Shown piece after piece: positions 1-10,811 of a DNA stretch of 64,000 nt. A program made the position numbers and the translations under genes. Position 1 is the stretch's first letter, and each line of letters starts with the position of its first letter. Origin of the DNA: Branchipolynoe longqiensis. Its lineage: Eukaryota > Annelida > Polychaeta > Phyllodocida > Polynoidae. The stretch covers positions 43,175,798 to 43,239,797 of the forward strand of contig CM059196.1 in NCBI GenBank assembly GCA_030323885.1, written 5' to 3'. The notes beneath the pieces are model-generated. The model saw only the letters and a list, made by a program, of their open reading frames with translations, was not told where the DNA came from and searched no databases.

Positions 1-247
1 CGCTTCCCGGTCAAGTAAAACCAATGACTTATAAAATGGATACTTTTCGCTTCCTAGCCAGGCACTCAGCATTATTAGGATAAGGCAAGGATAATTTGAC
101 AGTGGGATATTGGGTCATGATGCTGGCGGCCTGATTTCCCAGTGGGGAAGCACTATAAAGTCACCATAAATGTGCACTGTCACAAGTCGGTGCCCATCCT
201 AATATGACCGTTGTTGCCTGGATGAATATTCAAACAACCAACCAATA
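1..247 (+). mobile_element. SINE-A copy, 5' part cut by window edge
   Basis: The copy starts inside the tRNA-derived region (GTCAAGTAAAACCAATGAC) and runs through the conserved body (AGCACTATAAAGTCACCAT, CACTGTCACAAGTCGGTGCC) into a degenerate tail ending CAAACAACCAACCAA. It matches the other SINE-A copies in this window. The left end lies outside the window. Confidence 0.85.
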
Positions 248-350
248 GGTAAGTGGTTTCGGTTGTGAAAATTCTAATCTTTCATCGGGCTATGTACCGT
301 GAATATGGCCCTTGCTGCCGACATGGGGTACATCCAATTAATCAATAGAC
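248..350 (+). repeat. SINE-D tail fragment
   Basis: It contains CCGTGAATATGGCC..GCTGCCGACA followed by a short ATCA-rich end. The same block occurs at 14590-14708 (plus) and 47325-47395 (minus). The shared tail with ATCA repeats suggests a second retroposon 3' end, joined here directly to the SINE-A tail. Confidence 0.5.
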
Positions 351-725
351 TATTAATCTGAATCAGATTCAAATTGGCAATGAATTTAATGAAAAGCATA
401 TTTATTTTTAGATCTGGCAGGATTTAATGGCTATCTAGTAAGTTATGAGCCGTGGCTTCATTATATTAATGATGGAACACCGGTGAGCAGTTAGCAAAAC
501 AAGTAGTAATGACGCTGAAATGTTCGTAACGTAGTCAAATGGGCACCAGAGACAAGCATTGTTAAATGCCTTAATTAATTGGTTTTCCCCACAAGTTGGA
601 GAAAACCCAGGTGAAAGTGCTCAGAAAGCCTCGCTTTGAAGCTGAGGGCCAGGAGGGGGGTGGGGGGGGGGATTCTGGCCGCACCTCCTGCAAGCCGATA
701 AATAAGCAACAGGTCTTTGACTCTG
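351..725. other. No recognised feature
   Basis: AT-rich single-copy-looking DNA followed by a short G-rich stretch (653-670). I see no coding signal or repeat match inside the window. Confidence 0.5.
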
Positions 726-890
726 AAGGTAAGGTAAGGTAAGGTAAGGTAAGGCAAGGCAAGGCAAGGCAAGGCAAGGCAAGGCAAGGCAAGGCAAGGC
801 GAGGCGAGGCACGGCAAGGCATGGCAAGGTAAGTTAAGGTAAGGTAATGTAGGGTAGGGTAGGGTAGGGTAGGGTAGGGTAGGGTAAGGT
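726..890. repeat. Pentanucleotide array (AAGGT/AAGGC)n to (AGGGT)n
   Basis: About 33 tandem 5-bp units. The variant shifts along the array: AAGGT first, then AAGGC, then mixed, then AGGGT. The grouping of variants indicates local slippage. Leucine/proline-rich ORFs on the minus strand here are artefacts of the repeat. Confidence 0.95.
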
Positions 891-1357
891 TTTGTTGCAT
901 CGTATCGCTTGTTATTGTATGTTAAGATTTACATCTAAGTTGATATCAGGACGGGAGATATGTTAAGATATCTTAATGCTTGTTAATGCATTTTATGCAT
1001 GTTGATATTGCATTACATATTTTAAACAAATATGTAATGCAACATCAACGTCATCGATTTGTTGGTGGTTTGTTTTGGTGTGGTTTGTGGGTTGTGTGTG
1101 GGTGTGTGTTTAACAGTGCTGTAGATTATTTGTTATTACATACAAACTGCCTCCAACAGCAGTTTCTGTGGGAAGCTTTTTGTAGGCAATGTAGGAATGT
1201 GAAATCTGCACCTGCGCATTTAGGGATTGATGTACCCAGATGTCATTATTCTTTTCCCTCGCTGGCAATAAAGATAAGACTTCAGCGGCAATTCTGCGAC
1301 GTGTTCAGTAACTCTTTTTTGACACTCACTAGTGGGCTGTAGCCACCAGGAGAGCTC
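891..1357. other. No recognised feature
   Basis: T/G-rich unique-looking sequence. A 120-aa plus-strand ORF (980-1342) has no domain I recognise and no splice or codon signature, so I do not call it. Confidence 0.4.
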
Positions 1358-1400
1358 AGACACGCACGCACACACACGCACGCGCACACACTGGAACTCA
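1358..1400. repeat. (CACG/CACA)n microsatellite
   Basis: Alternating CACGCA/CACACA units, a short dinucleotide/tetranucleotide repeat. Confidence 0.85.
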
Positions 1401-1429
1401 TGATCAAAGACGAAGTCGAGAAGTAGATC

Positions 1430-1628
1430 GCAGAGAGGATAATAAGGATAGGGATAGGAATAGGAATGAGAATAAAGACACGGGGACGAATAATAAGGAG
1501 ATGGGGGGAAGGGAGGAAGGGAGGGAGTAGAAGGAGAAGAAGGAGAAGGAAAAGGAGCAGGAAAAGGAGGAGCAAGAGAAGGAAGAAGGAGCAGGAGAAA
1601 GAGAACGACAAGAAATAAGTATGAAAAT

Positions 1629-1663
<35 letters not shown>

Positions 1664-1772
1664 GACGAGGAGGAGGAGGACAAGGAGAGGAGAGGAGAGG
1701 GGAGGAGAGAGGAGGCGAGGACGAGGGACGAGGACGAGGAGGAGGACGAGGGGGGAGGGAGGAGGAGGAGAG

Positions 1773-1808
<36 letters not shown>

Positions 1809-1921
1809 GAGGAGGAGGACGAGGAGGAAGGAGGAACAGGAGAACAACAACGACAAGAAATAATTATGAGAATTGGGATAAGAATGAAGATAAGAATGAG
1901 AATGAGGAGGAGGAGGAATGA
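1430..1921. repeat. Polypurine tract with (GGACGA)n minisatellite
   Basis: About 490 bp of nearly pure A/G on the plus strand. The core is hexanucleotide GGACGA/GAGGAC repeats (about 1630-1680 and 1770-1830). The Arg/Gly- and Asp/Glu-rich ORFs on the plus strand and Ser/Pro/Leu-rich ORFs on the minus strand follow from composition only. Long purine mirror tracts of this kind can form triplex DNA. Confidence 0.9.
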
Positions 1922-2035
1922 TGATAATCAGCTATTAGAGTACATAATGAAGGATATATATACAGAGCAGTAGTAGTAGTAGCCTAGTTACTGCAGTTCA
2001 GTTACTCAACCAGTACAGTACATGATAAAGGATAT

Positions 2036-2236
2036 ATGTGCAGTAATAGTACTAGTAATAGTAATAGTAGTGGTAATATTAGTAGTAATAGTACTAGCAA
2101 TAGTAATAGTAGTAGTAATAGTATTAATGGTATTATTAGTATTATTAGTACTACTATTAGTACTATTAGTACTAGTAGTACTACTAGTAGTACCAGTAGT
2201 ACTAGTAGTACTAGTAGCAGCAGCACCACCAGCACC
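2036..2236. repeat. (AGT/AAT)n trinucleotide array, copy 1
   Basis: Imperfect AGT, AAT and ACT triplets ending in AGC/ACC units. ORFs rich in Ser/Asn or Val/Ile here are repeat artefacts. Confidence 0.95.
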
Positions 2237-2242
2237 AGCAGC

Positions 2243-2384
2243 AGCTCAGTGTCAGGATAATGTGACTGAATGGGATATCGGGTCATGGTGATGGCGGCCT
2301 GATTTCTCAGTGGGGAACGATAAAGTCGCCATGAGTCAGGACTTGACACAAGTGGGTACCCATTCTGATATGACCATATAGATG
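2243..2384 (+). mobile_element. SINE-A body fragment, 5'-truncated
   Basis: It begins at GCTCAGTGTCAGGATAATGT in the mid-body and runs to a decayed tail (TGATATGACCATATAGATG). The 5' boundary joins the trinucleotide array directly. It is paralogous to 2820-2993 through the block duplication. Confidence 0.85.
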
Positions 2385-2596
2385 TACATAATACAGGATA
2401 TATACAGAGCAGTAGTAGTAGCCTATAGTGCAGTTCAGTTACTCAGCCACAACCGTTAGAAGCCGGTACTACAGTTCAGTTAGTTACTCAGCTAGTAGAG
2501 TACAGAATAAAGGATATATATACAGAGCAGTAGTAGTAGTAGCCTAGTTACTCTGCAGTTCAGTTACTCAGCCAGTACAGTACATGATAAATATAT

Positions 2597-2819
2597 ATGT
2601 GCAGTAATAGTACTAGTAATAGTAGTGGTAATAGTAGTGATAATATTAGTGGTAATATTAGTAATAGTAGTGATAGTAGTAATAGTAGTGATAGTAGTAA
2701 TAGTAGTAGTAATAGTAATAATGGTATTATTAGTATTATTAGTATTATTAGTACTACTATTAGTACTATTAGTACTACTAGTAGTACCAGTAGTACTAGT
2801 AGCAGCAGCAGCAGCAGCA
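2597..2819. repeat. (AGT/AAT)n trinucleotide array, copy 2
   Basis: Same triplet types as copy 1 with different copy numbers, ending in (AGC)n. It is part of the duplicated block. Confidence 0.95.
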
Positions 2820-2993
2820 GCTCAGTGTCAGGATAATGTGACTGAGTGGGATATCGGGTCATGGTGATGGCGGCCTGATTTCTCAGTGGGGAACGATAAA
2901 GTCGCCATGAGTGAGGACTTGTCACAAGTGGGTACCCATTCTGATATGACCATATAGATGTTGCCAGGATGTAACATTCCAACAATCAACGAA
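2820..2993 (+). mobile_element. SINE-A body fragment, 5'-truncated
   Basis: Nearly identical to 2243-2384 but keeps more of the tail (ATGTTGCCAGGATGTAACATT). Its start at exactly the same body position supports duplication rather than independent insertion. Confidence 0.85.
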
Positions 2994-3435
2994 CCTAGCT
3001 ACCACAGTTCAGTTACTCAGCCAGTAGAGTACACGATAAAGGTCATACATGCAGTAGTAGCATAGGTACTGCAGTTCAGCCTTCTATAACGCACCAATCC
3101 CTAACATATTGCACCTACACAATCTTAACCCGGTAACTGCTACCAGTCTCCAGTAGTGTAGGACCAGCTAAACCTCTCCACACCTTGACGCATCAATTGT
3201 GACGTCGTATTTACCCTGGCTTGACAACAATAGCCTATGGTACTTGTGTACCGGTCCCCGTGTGAAGCAGCCTCTTCACAGACTAAATGATGTATGGCAC
3301 GCTGTGAGGTGCAAGGTACTCCACTCCATGCCCATGTACGATGCATCACTCTGAGGGGAAATACATATTTTACATCCTGGGATAGCAGCTGCACACTGTG
3401 GCACATGAAACAGACAGCTTAGGCCTTAGGCCTTA

Positions 3436-3690
3436 GGCACATTATGGCTTGTGACCACTTTGCAACCAAAAGCCCTGTATCTCCTTGTGACGAAAACAAA
3501 AAGACGGGAAAAACAAGGGTCGGTGATCAGTCGCAAGCACTGAAAATGGTTGGCTACCTCTGGGTGATCATTTCGCAAGGAGGTTTTTGGTGCAGCATCT
3601 GCAACCTCCTTGCGACCATAATGGTCGCCCAGAGGTCGCTGACTGGTTGGCAACCTCCGGGCGACCACCCCTGTTTTGTAATCCGGTGAA
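3436..3690. repeat. Repeat H copy 1, self-complementary GGTCGC-rich element
   Basis: Starts near CACATTATGGCTTGTGACCA and is full of complementary words (TTGCGACC, GGTCGCCC, AACCTCCTTGCGACC). A related copy lies at 18009-18230. The internal self-complementarity resembles a foldback MITE, but I cannot define exact ends. ORFs of 81 and 110 aa overlap it and are not credible genes. Confidence 0.5.
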
Positions 3691-3774
3691 AGCTTAACAT
3701 TTTCTAAAGCACCATGTGCGACCCCCGACCACCGATCGCACACACGCGCTGAACACATACAAACAGCTGTAGCC

Positions 3775-4124
3775 TAAAGCTAAGATTCCTTACAAGCGGT
3801 ATGCGGTATGCGAATGCGGCAAAAAATCGGAAAGCATCTAAGTCAATGGGGGTGACTCCTTACATCCGAATGCGAATGCGACAACTCGATCGGTCCCTGT
3901 AGCGATCGGTGCGGCATGGGTATGCGAATAGAAACATCAGTCGCACTTGCCCATTAGTTTTAGATGAGGAGAGGCGACTGAGCATTACAGAACGGTCACA
4001 CACAAGGGTGCTGAGTGGAAACATATGGTAGTGGTAGTGGTGGGGGTGGGGAGACGCCTGCCGCTTACCGCGTAGAAGGAATCCTCCCATTCGCATACCG
4101 CATATATAAGGAATCTTAGCTTTA
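3775..4124. mobile_element. MITE P, TA-flanked with about 35-bp TIRs
   Basis: The left end TAAAGCTAAGATTCCTTA and the right end TAAGGAATCTTAGCTTTA are inverse complements. The similarity continues inward through GCGGTATGCGAATG against CATTCGCATACCGC. Flanking TA dinucleotides suggest a Tc1/mariner-type target duplication. At about 350 bp with no coding sequence it is a non-autonomous element. It lies just right of repeat H. Confidence 0.85.
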
Positions 4125-4555
4125 CCCGTTGCACCCCCCCCCCAATCACACCATCACAATACCATCAATGGGCTACACACCCTCTTAACCATACAGACTG
4201 AGAAGGCTCATGCACTTTCAATGCAGCTTTGGGTAATCTTTCTAAGGAAGCGTCATAATGCCTAATTTCTTTCATAAAAAAAAAACTTTTATCAAAGGAT
4301 AATTAACTTTCACACTGTCAAAATAAATGGATGTATGCACCCATTTGTCTGTGCTTCTGCTTCGCAAACTTCCAATACAGTTCGAGCCCCTTTGGATGAA
4401 TAGCAGTATAAATATTTAAAGCAACACTATTTATACTGTCTATATATCCACAGCGGAGGATGGATGACAGCTCTCTAATCCACTACAAAGCAAGGGGTTA
4501 ACTTTTGAGATGTTTTAAGAAGAAATATATCAAATTGAAGTTGTGTCTTAGTTTC
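4125..4555. other. No recognised feature
   Basis: AT-rich DNA with a C run (4135-4144) and an A run (near 4277). No repeat match was found apart from general composition. Confidence 0.4.
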
Positions 4556-4559
4556 CAAA

Positions 4560-4930
4560 TTTGGAGGCTTTCATATAGCTTTAATATTACTACTAAATGT
4601 CAATAACAATAATTGTGATGCGTTCATCACATGATATAGCTTCAATACTATTAGCAATAATATCAATAACAACACTTATCAGATTATACAGAGCTAGCAG
4701 TAGCAATAATAATATCCATAAGAATAATTTGGATGCTTTCATCAGATCACACAGCTCACAAGTGGCAATAACTTTGATGCTTTCATCAGTTTTAATACTA
4801 ATCAATAACAATAACTTTCATCATATTATACAGACTTAATATTATTAGTAGTAGTAGCAATAATAATTTCAATAACAATAACTTTGAAGCTTTCATCGGA
4901 TTATACAGACTTTGTATTCGTAGTAGCTAT
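4560..4930. repeat. Degenerate tandem array of Q-like ends
   Basis: Units carry GCTTTCATCGGATTATACAGA-like words separated by AATAATAATATCAATAACAATAACTTTG. At least four degenerate units are visible (about 4567, 4675, 4735 and 4895). CATCGGATTATGCAG is the terminal word of element Q, so a Q end seems to have been amplified in tandem. Confidence 0.6.
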
Positions 4931-5386
4931 AATAATATCAATAACAATATTTTGTACAACACCACCACCATTAAACATGGTGACCAGAACATGGCTGTTT
5001 AATCACTGGTCTCCGTGACCGTGACACTGACAACGTGTTCTGAATGGAACGTGACATTTAACGCCAGTTTTAGTGTTGATCCCTCAGGGCGGAGTCCTAG
5101 TTTGATGGGCCTGAGGTGATGCTTCGCAGTCAACATGCATGATTGAAAATCAGATGATTTCCAGCTTCAATTAATGTCCACATTCTTAATGAACAATTAA
5201 TATTAAAGGCAGACTGGTTATTTGTACATTCACTCCAGAACCATGTAAATTGGATAGCTTTCTCCCTTTTTCTTTTTTTACATTATTGTTGCTACCCATA
5301 TTAATATTATTTTTAATGTCATTATTTTAATTACCATTATTTGTATCACTATTATTATCCTTTTTTTTAATAACTTAAAATTACCG
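4931..5386. other. No recognised feature
   Basis: AT-rich sequence ending near a solitary Q-like terminus (ATTACCGGATTATGCGGCTT, about 5383-5402). No coding evidence. Confidence 0.4.
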
Positions 5387-5542
5387 GATTATGCGGCTTT
5401 AAAAGGTTTAAGGGAACCAGCATAGGAATGGGGTGGGTCAAATCGGAACGTAGATGATTTCACACCAATGGGTGTGGTTGCACACATGTATGTCCCCTTA
5501 AATATGGAATTTTGTTTTTGACATGATGCAAAAATCACTATC

Positions 5543-5680
5543 AGAGAGGGAGAGGGAGAGAGGGAGAGAGGGAGCGAGGGAGAGAGGGAGAGAGGGAGAG
5601 GGGGAGAGAGGTGGAAAGCGGTGGAAAGCAGTGGAAAGAGGTGGAAAAAGGTGGAAAGAGAGGGAAAGAGAGGGAAGGGA
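5543..5680. repeat. (GAGAGG)n / (GGTGGAAA)n purine array
   Basis: GAGAGGGA hexa/octamers change to GTGGAAAG units. Purine-only on the plus strand. Confidence 0.9.
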
Positions 5681-5804
5681 AGCATGCTGACTTAGGACTT
5701 GAGTGTCACGTGTGGCGCGCGTTCCATCCACGCATGCGCACTCAGTCTTGTCAGTACGGTGCGCGTTATTCATCCCCCCCCACCACCCCCATTTAATGCT
5801 CTGC

Positions 5805-6215
5805 CGGTGTGGCAGTCAGCCGTGGGCCGTATTCAGCCGCATAGACTTAAACTCAAGGCATTGTCAATGGTCGTGAGCAATCTTCATACAGAAAATACAG
5901 AACAAGTGAAATATCACCACCTATTACCAAATCGCTTGGTACATTAACAAATCGCTTGGTACATATATAGAAAACATCTTTACCAAAAAGATTATATTAC
6001 ATTTATAAGGTTAGTGTTCTTTGATTTCTATTAATTTGGAATAAAACTATGCGTACCGTCAAACTCAAGCCATTGTCAATGGTGGTGAGCAATCTTCATA
6101 CAGAAAATCCAGGAAAAGTGAAACATCTCTAAAAAACACCACCTAGAAACAAATCGCTTGGTACACATATAGAAAACATCTTTACCAAAAACATTATATT
6201 AAATTTATAAGGTTA
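5805..6215 (+). mobile_element. L-type core: two tandem about 210-bp units
   Basis: Two copies of the L unit (GTCAATGG..GAGCAATCTTCATACAGAAAA..ATATAGAAAACATCTTTACC..TTTATAAGGTTAG), with GAGCAATC at 5875 and 6087, a period near 212. No clear TIR closes this copy. It abuts element K on the right, and the two may form one composite. Confidence 0.75.
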
Positions 6216-6220
6216 GTGAC

Positions 6221-8373
6221 CGGTGTTGCAGTTTGGGGTCTCCGTCGGTTTCAGCTCTACGCATCGCTTCTGCACATGCGTCAAAATCGAACAGCATCGT
6301 CTGCGCATGCGTCAAAATCGAACAGCATCGTCTGCGCATGCGTCAAAATCGAGCCAGATTAAAACCGTCGCCGATCGCCGCAAATCGCTGCACTCATACT
6401 GTCATTATAGTGTCAGTGTCACATCCGCATGAAAAGTCTTTACATGCGAATAAGAACACTACCTTAGTGCAGACAACTATTTACCATTTGTTCAGTCTTA
6501 TTAAAAAATATGAAATATAAATTCTCCTGTGGGTCTTGTTGGTCCGAGTGTGGTGAATTGTTTTCCCTAGATAGTCAAAATATAAAAAAAGACGTACCCC
6601 CATAATTAAATAATCCCCCCCCCCCTCCTGCAGTAAGAAATAGCAGCGATACAAAAAGAATGATTAAAATACCCCCCCCCCCAGCCAAGAAAAGATAAAT
6701 AAACCCCCCCCCCCCCTCAGAGATGAAAAAAAAGGAAGCCCCCCCCCCTCCCCGAGACACCTGAAACAATTAAAAGAATGTAAAAGCCCCCAAAAACTGT
6801 GTGAATAGAGGTAAGAAATAACACCCCCACCACCAGCAAACCAAGCCATGAATAGATAAATAAAAGTATCCCCCCCTCCCCCTCAGCGATATGGAAAAAT
6901 GAATCACACACCCCCCCAATGTCACATACAAAAAGATTATTAAATAATCCCCTCCCCCTCCCCCTCCCAAGATAGGAACAAAAATAAACAAGAATTAACC
7001 CCCCCCCCTCGAGATACAAAAATAATTATTAAAATAATCCCCTCCCCCCTCCCGAGATAGGAACAAAAATAAACAAGAATTACACCCCCCCCCCCTCTCA
7101 GGATACAAAAATAATTATTAAAATAATCTCCACCCCCTCTCAGAGATAGAAAAATAATTATTAAAATAATCCCCTCCCCCTCCCGAGATAGGAACAAAAA
7201 TAAACAAGAATTACCCCCTCCCCCATCTCTCAGAGATACAAAAATAATTATTAAAATAATCTCCTCCCCTTCCCGAGATAGTAAAAAAAAGAAGGAAGTA
7301 CCCCCATCCCCGAGATATATGAAACAATAATTAAAAGAATGTAAAAGCCCCCCCCAAATAACCAAGCCAGCCGCTGTGTGAATAGAGGTAGGAAATACCT
7401 CCCCCCCCCCACCCAAAAAAAAACAAGCCATGAATAGATAAATAAAAGTACCCCCCCCCCAACCCAGCGATACAAAAAGAATCACACCCCCCTTCTCAGA
7501 TACAAAAAGAATTATTAAAATAATGCCCTCCCCCTCCCGAGATAGGAACAAAAATAAACAAGAATCACCCCCCCCCCTCTCAGAGATACAAAAATAATTA
7601 TTAAAATAATCCCCTCCCCTTCCAGAGATAGGATCAACAATAAATAAGAATTAGTCCCCCCCCTCTCAGAGATACAAAAATTATTAAAATAATCTCCTCC
7701 CCCTCCCGAGATAGTAAAAAAAAAAGAAGAAGTACCCCCCCTCCCCGAGATTATGAAACAATAATTAAAAGAATGTAAAAGCCCCCCCCCCTCCCCCCCA
7801 AAGAAAACCATTTCAAGCAGGCCGCTGTGTGAATAGAGGTAGGAAATAAGCCCCCCCCCCAAACCAAGCCACGAAAAGATAAATAAAAGTACCCCCCCTT
7901 CAGCGATACAAAAAGAATCACCCCCCCTTCTCAGATACAAAAAGAATTATTAAAATAATCCCCTCCCCCTCCCGAGATAGGAACAAAAATAAACAAGAAT
8001 TACCCCCCCCCCCCTCTCAGAGATACAAAAATAATTATTAAAATAATCCCCTCCCCCTCCCGAGATAGGAACAAAAATAAACAAGAATTACCCCCTCTCA
8101 GAGATACAAAAATAATTATTAAAATAATCTCCTCCCCCTCCCGAGATAGTAAAAAAAAAAAAAAGTACCCCCCCCCCCCTCGAGATATATAAAACAATAA
8201 TTAAAAGTCCGAAGCGACAGCATAGAGCTGAAACCGACGGAGACCCCAAACCCCAACCTTGTGCAGTTTGAAAGCGTCGGTCGAATTTGGCGCATGTGCA
8301 GGGCATCCACGTATGCGCAGAAGCGATAGCGTAGAGTTGAAACCGACGGAGACTCCAAACCGCAATACCGGCC
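6221..8373. mobile_element. Element K: inverted-repeat-bounded composite with C-tract core
   Basis: The left end at about 6221 (GTTTGGGGTCTCCGTCGGTT) and the right end at about 8320-8373 (AACCGACGGAGACTCCAAAC) are inverse complements over roughly 50 bp. A further inverted partial copy lies at 8207-8260. Inside the left end a 28-bp unit containing CGCATGCGTCAAAATCGA is repeated three times (about 6275-6355). That unit is the inverse of the GATTTTGACGCATGCGCAG segment beside L elements, which links K with L. The centre is the minisatellite described separately. Confidence 0.7.
6592..8207. repeat. Minisatellite of poly-C tracts alternating with AT-rich spacers
   Basis: About 1.6 kb built from C runs of 5-14 separated by spacers such as GAGATACAAAAATAATTATT, AAAATAATCCCCTCCCC and GATAGGAACAAAAATAAACA. 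Higher-order repeats of about 350-400 bp are visible; for example, AATTAAAAGAATGTAAAAGC occurs near 6770, 7330 and 7765. Glycine-rich minus-strand ORFs (up to 203 aa) are artefacts of the C tracts. Confidence 0.9.
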
Positions 8374-8391
8374 TAGCAGCAGGTCAGACCT

Positions 8392-8766
8392 TAAAGCCCT
8401 GTCACACTAAGACGCATCGCGCAGGCGCGCGCCGACGTAGGTGATTTGTTGTTTTACGTCCTAGCAACATCTAAGGTCATATCAGGATGGCCAATATGTC
8501 ATACATTATGTATATGTTAGACATATGTGTTAGACAAATGTTCACTACGTATTTACAATGTACGTCTAATGTATGTTTTGCATTTCTCCACTGTGTCTTG
8601 ATGTATGTAACGTATAGTACTTCTGGCGATCAAATCACGTATATAACGTTCACTGGCGTTGTGCGAGTGTACCATGAGTGTATTGCAAGCATTTTTCGCC
8701 GGGAGGTATGTTAGCCATACACTCTGCTATGTTGTGTATACGGTATGTATACGTCCAACTTTGCAC
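8392..8766 (+). mobile_element. Element N copy 1, left end plus internal region
   Basis: Starts TTAAAGCCCTGTCACACTAA and continues into internal palindromic sequence (CATATGTGTTAGACAAATGT, GTATACGTCCAACTTTGC) that matches 25610-25905 in N copy 4. The right TIR is missing. A solo SINE-A tail (8447-8489) interrupts it just after the left end. Confidence 0.7.
8447..8489 (-). mobile_element. Solo SINE-A tail
   Basis: Only the 3' hairpin segment is present: TTGTTGTTTTACGTCCTAGC..AAGGTCATATCAGGATGG. It sits inside N copy 1. No clear TSD is seen. Confidence 0.8.
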
Positions 8767-8956
8767 TTGCAAGTGGCGCCGTGAGTGGTTGCAGACGGAA
8801 TTAAACTTTGGAGCAAGTACACAGTGGATAGGTTAGGAGCTGGTTACATAGAGAGGATGGGAACCGTTCTTGTTTATAATGGATTATAGCACACGCACAC
8901 ACACGCACACTTCAGTACGCTTAAATGGTCACAAGCCGTAGTGCGACTAAGGCCTC

Positions 8957-9184
8957 AAGGCCCTGTCACATTACTACGCATCTTGCAAGCACGTGGCCAA
9001 CGCATAAAATCGCTTCTTTTTTTTTTTACGTCAAGATGCGTTAAACTTTTTGGGCATTCACAAAACTTTTGTGACCCCCTAACGAGTATCGACCTACATC
9101 GACATACACATAACGAACGCATAACCCATTACGACGTAGCGGCCAAAAAAGTTTGTGCCATGCGTCGTAATGTGACAACCCCTT
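8957..9184. mobile_element. Element N copy 2, compact with both TIRs
   Basis: Left GGCCCTGTCACATTACTACG and right GCGTCGTAATGTGACAACCC form an inverted pair about 25 bp long. The right end is followed by TTAA. About 230 bp, with no coding capacity, so a MITE. Confidence 0.8.
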
Positions 9185-9596
9185 AAGCTGTTTCAACTTT
9201 CATGTGTCACAGTGTGCCGTTGCTATTCAAGGAAAGTTCAAATTTGACAGTCCGAGCGGGTCTGGAGGCGATATTGACCCGACACGGCTGGGATACAAGT
9301 AGTCAGAGCCACTCGCAGGCGGCGCCAATGTCTCCAAATCTGTAAGTACGTACTGGATTAGTAGACAGAAGAGAGAAGTGAGAATATATGTGATGTATAA
9401 ACATTATGCGAGTATAAAGGCACGGAAGGGATTATATGTTTATTTCCTACCCTATTACCTCTATTTGCTCCCCGAGAGAGTGCTGCTGGTAACTTGCAAA
9501 AGCCAGCAGCACTTCAACACCTTTGCAGGCAGCTTTCATCAAATGTAGAGAGCTAAATGGAGAGCGCAGTCGAGTAATGAAAGCAGTCTTTGTCGC
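9185..9596. other. No recognised feature
   Basis: Unique-looking sequence. No motif beyond short AT words. Confidence 0.4.
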
Positions 9597-9620
9597 CTTG
9601 CGACCGACAGCATGATGATA

Positions 9621-10056
9621 GTTTGCGAGGTACACATACATTCAAATGCATTGTCAATGGCCGTGAGCAATCTTCATACAGAAAAAGTCAAATACCTCTC
9701 AAATTACGCCACCTAGAAACAAACCGCTTGGCACACATACAGAAAACATATTCAACAAACAGATTATATTAAATTTATAAGGTTAGGGTTCTTGATTTCT
9801 ATTAATTTTGAATAAAACTAATGTTTTTCACTGCACGTACCGTCAAATTCAAGGCATTGTCAATGGTCGTGAGCAATCTTCATACAGAAAACACAGAAAA
9901 AGTGAAATATCTCTAAAACCACACCACCTAGAAACAAATCGCTTGGTACACATATAGAAAACATCTTTACCAAAAACATTATATTAAATTTATAAGGGTA
10001 GTGGTGATGCTGTTCGATTTTGACGCATGCGCAGAAGCGACGTGTACCTCGCAAAC
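9621..10056. mobile_element. Element L copy 2, perfect 15-bp TIR
   Basis: The left GTTTGCGAGGTACAC (9621-9635) and right GTGTACCTCGCAAAC (10042-10056) are perfect inverse complements. They enclose two tandem L units (GAGCAATC at 9665 and 9871, period 206) and then GATGCTGTTCGATTTTGACG. The TIR differs from those of the other L copies. Confidence 0.85.
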
Positions 10057-10119
10057 TGGCGTACCGCGGAAACTACACACTTCTATATTGGACGCTACAC
10101 TGTCACTTGCGCCCGAGAA

Positions 10120-10141
10120 TTTTATATATATATATATATAG
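10120..10141. repeat. (TA)n microsatellite
   Basis: Short TATATA run. Confidence 0.8.
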
Positions 10142-10811
10142 CAGAGGGAACTGAGATGTGATAGTGTCCGTGATTATATTACCATAATATATCATAGAGC
10201 ACATTTTGTTTCAATAAATCCGCAATCATACACTCTACACCCTACACCCAAAGAAGCCTCAGTGCAGGTAAAATTTCAGCGACAAACTGCCTGCGATCAG
10301 TTTGTGAAGGCCGGCCCAAGGTCACACACCAAGGTGTCCAGCGCCGCGCGTGCTGAGTGCGCCGTGGGGTGGGGGTGTACATGTCTCGTGTAATGGGGGA
10401 CATGCGGAGAACCTGATGGTGGTACCCCCCCCCCCCCCCGTCCCCCCAACAGTCCTCCCCAACACACACTATACACACTAAGCAAAGTGAGCAGGCAACC
10501 CAACCCCAAACCCTCAACTACCTCAAATACCCCTTTTATCACGTGACTTGATTGGGCCGGTCTGTGTTCCGCCATGAACGCATGCTAAGCACGCACGTTA
10601 GCCCTTTAGGTAGGTGAAGCCGTGCCTCGTGGATAAATGCAGCTGGTTGAGGTAATTAAGATAATCACCTTCAGGGAGATTTCATATAATAATATATGTG
10701 CTGTATAAGCATTATACGAGTATAATTATCCGTAAACTGATTATCCTCTAGGTTTCCCCCTGATTGCACCATGTTCTGACACTTCTCAGCTACTGATTAT
10801 GTGTGAGTCTT
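10142..10811. other. No recognised feature apart from a poly-C run
   Basis: Holds a C run near 10426-10439. Overlapping minus-strand ORFs (91-92 aa) have no recognisable domain. Confidence 0.4.

Larger units (their letters stand above)
1925..3080. repeat. Local tandem duplication of a 560-bp block
   Basis: Sequence from about 1980 (GCCTAGTTACTGCAGTTCAG) through an (AGT)n array and a SINE-A fragment recurs from about 2540 with an offset near 563 bp. A third partial copy of the leading segment (CAGTTCAGTTACTCAGCCAG) lies at 3007-3080. The block appears to have duplicated as a unit, carrying the SINE fragment along. Confidence 0.85.

Noticed and set aside
1282..1921. Ser/Leu/Pro-rich and Arg/Gly-rich ORFs
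   Set aside because: Produced by a polypurine tract; open in several frames on both strands.
6575..8358. Glycine-rich minus-strand ORFs (up to 203 aa), resembling secreted repetitive proteins
   Set aside because: Glycine comes from C tracts on the plus strand, reading frame is not conserved between repeat units, and no signal or splice structure is seen.
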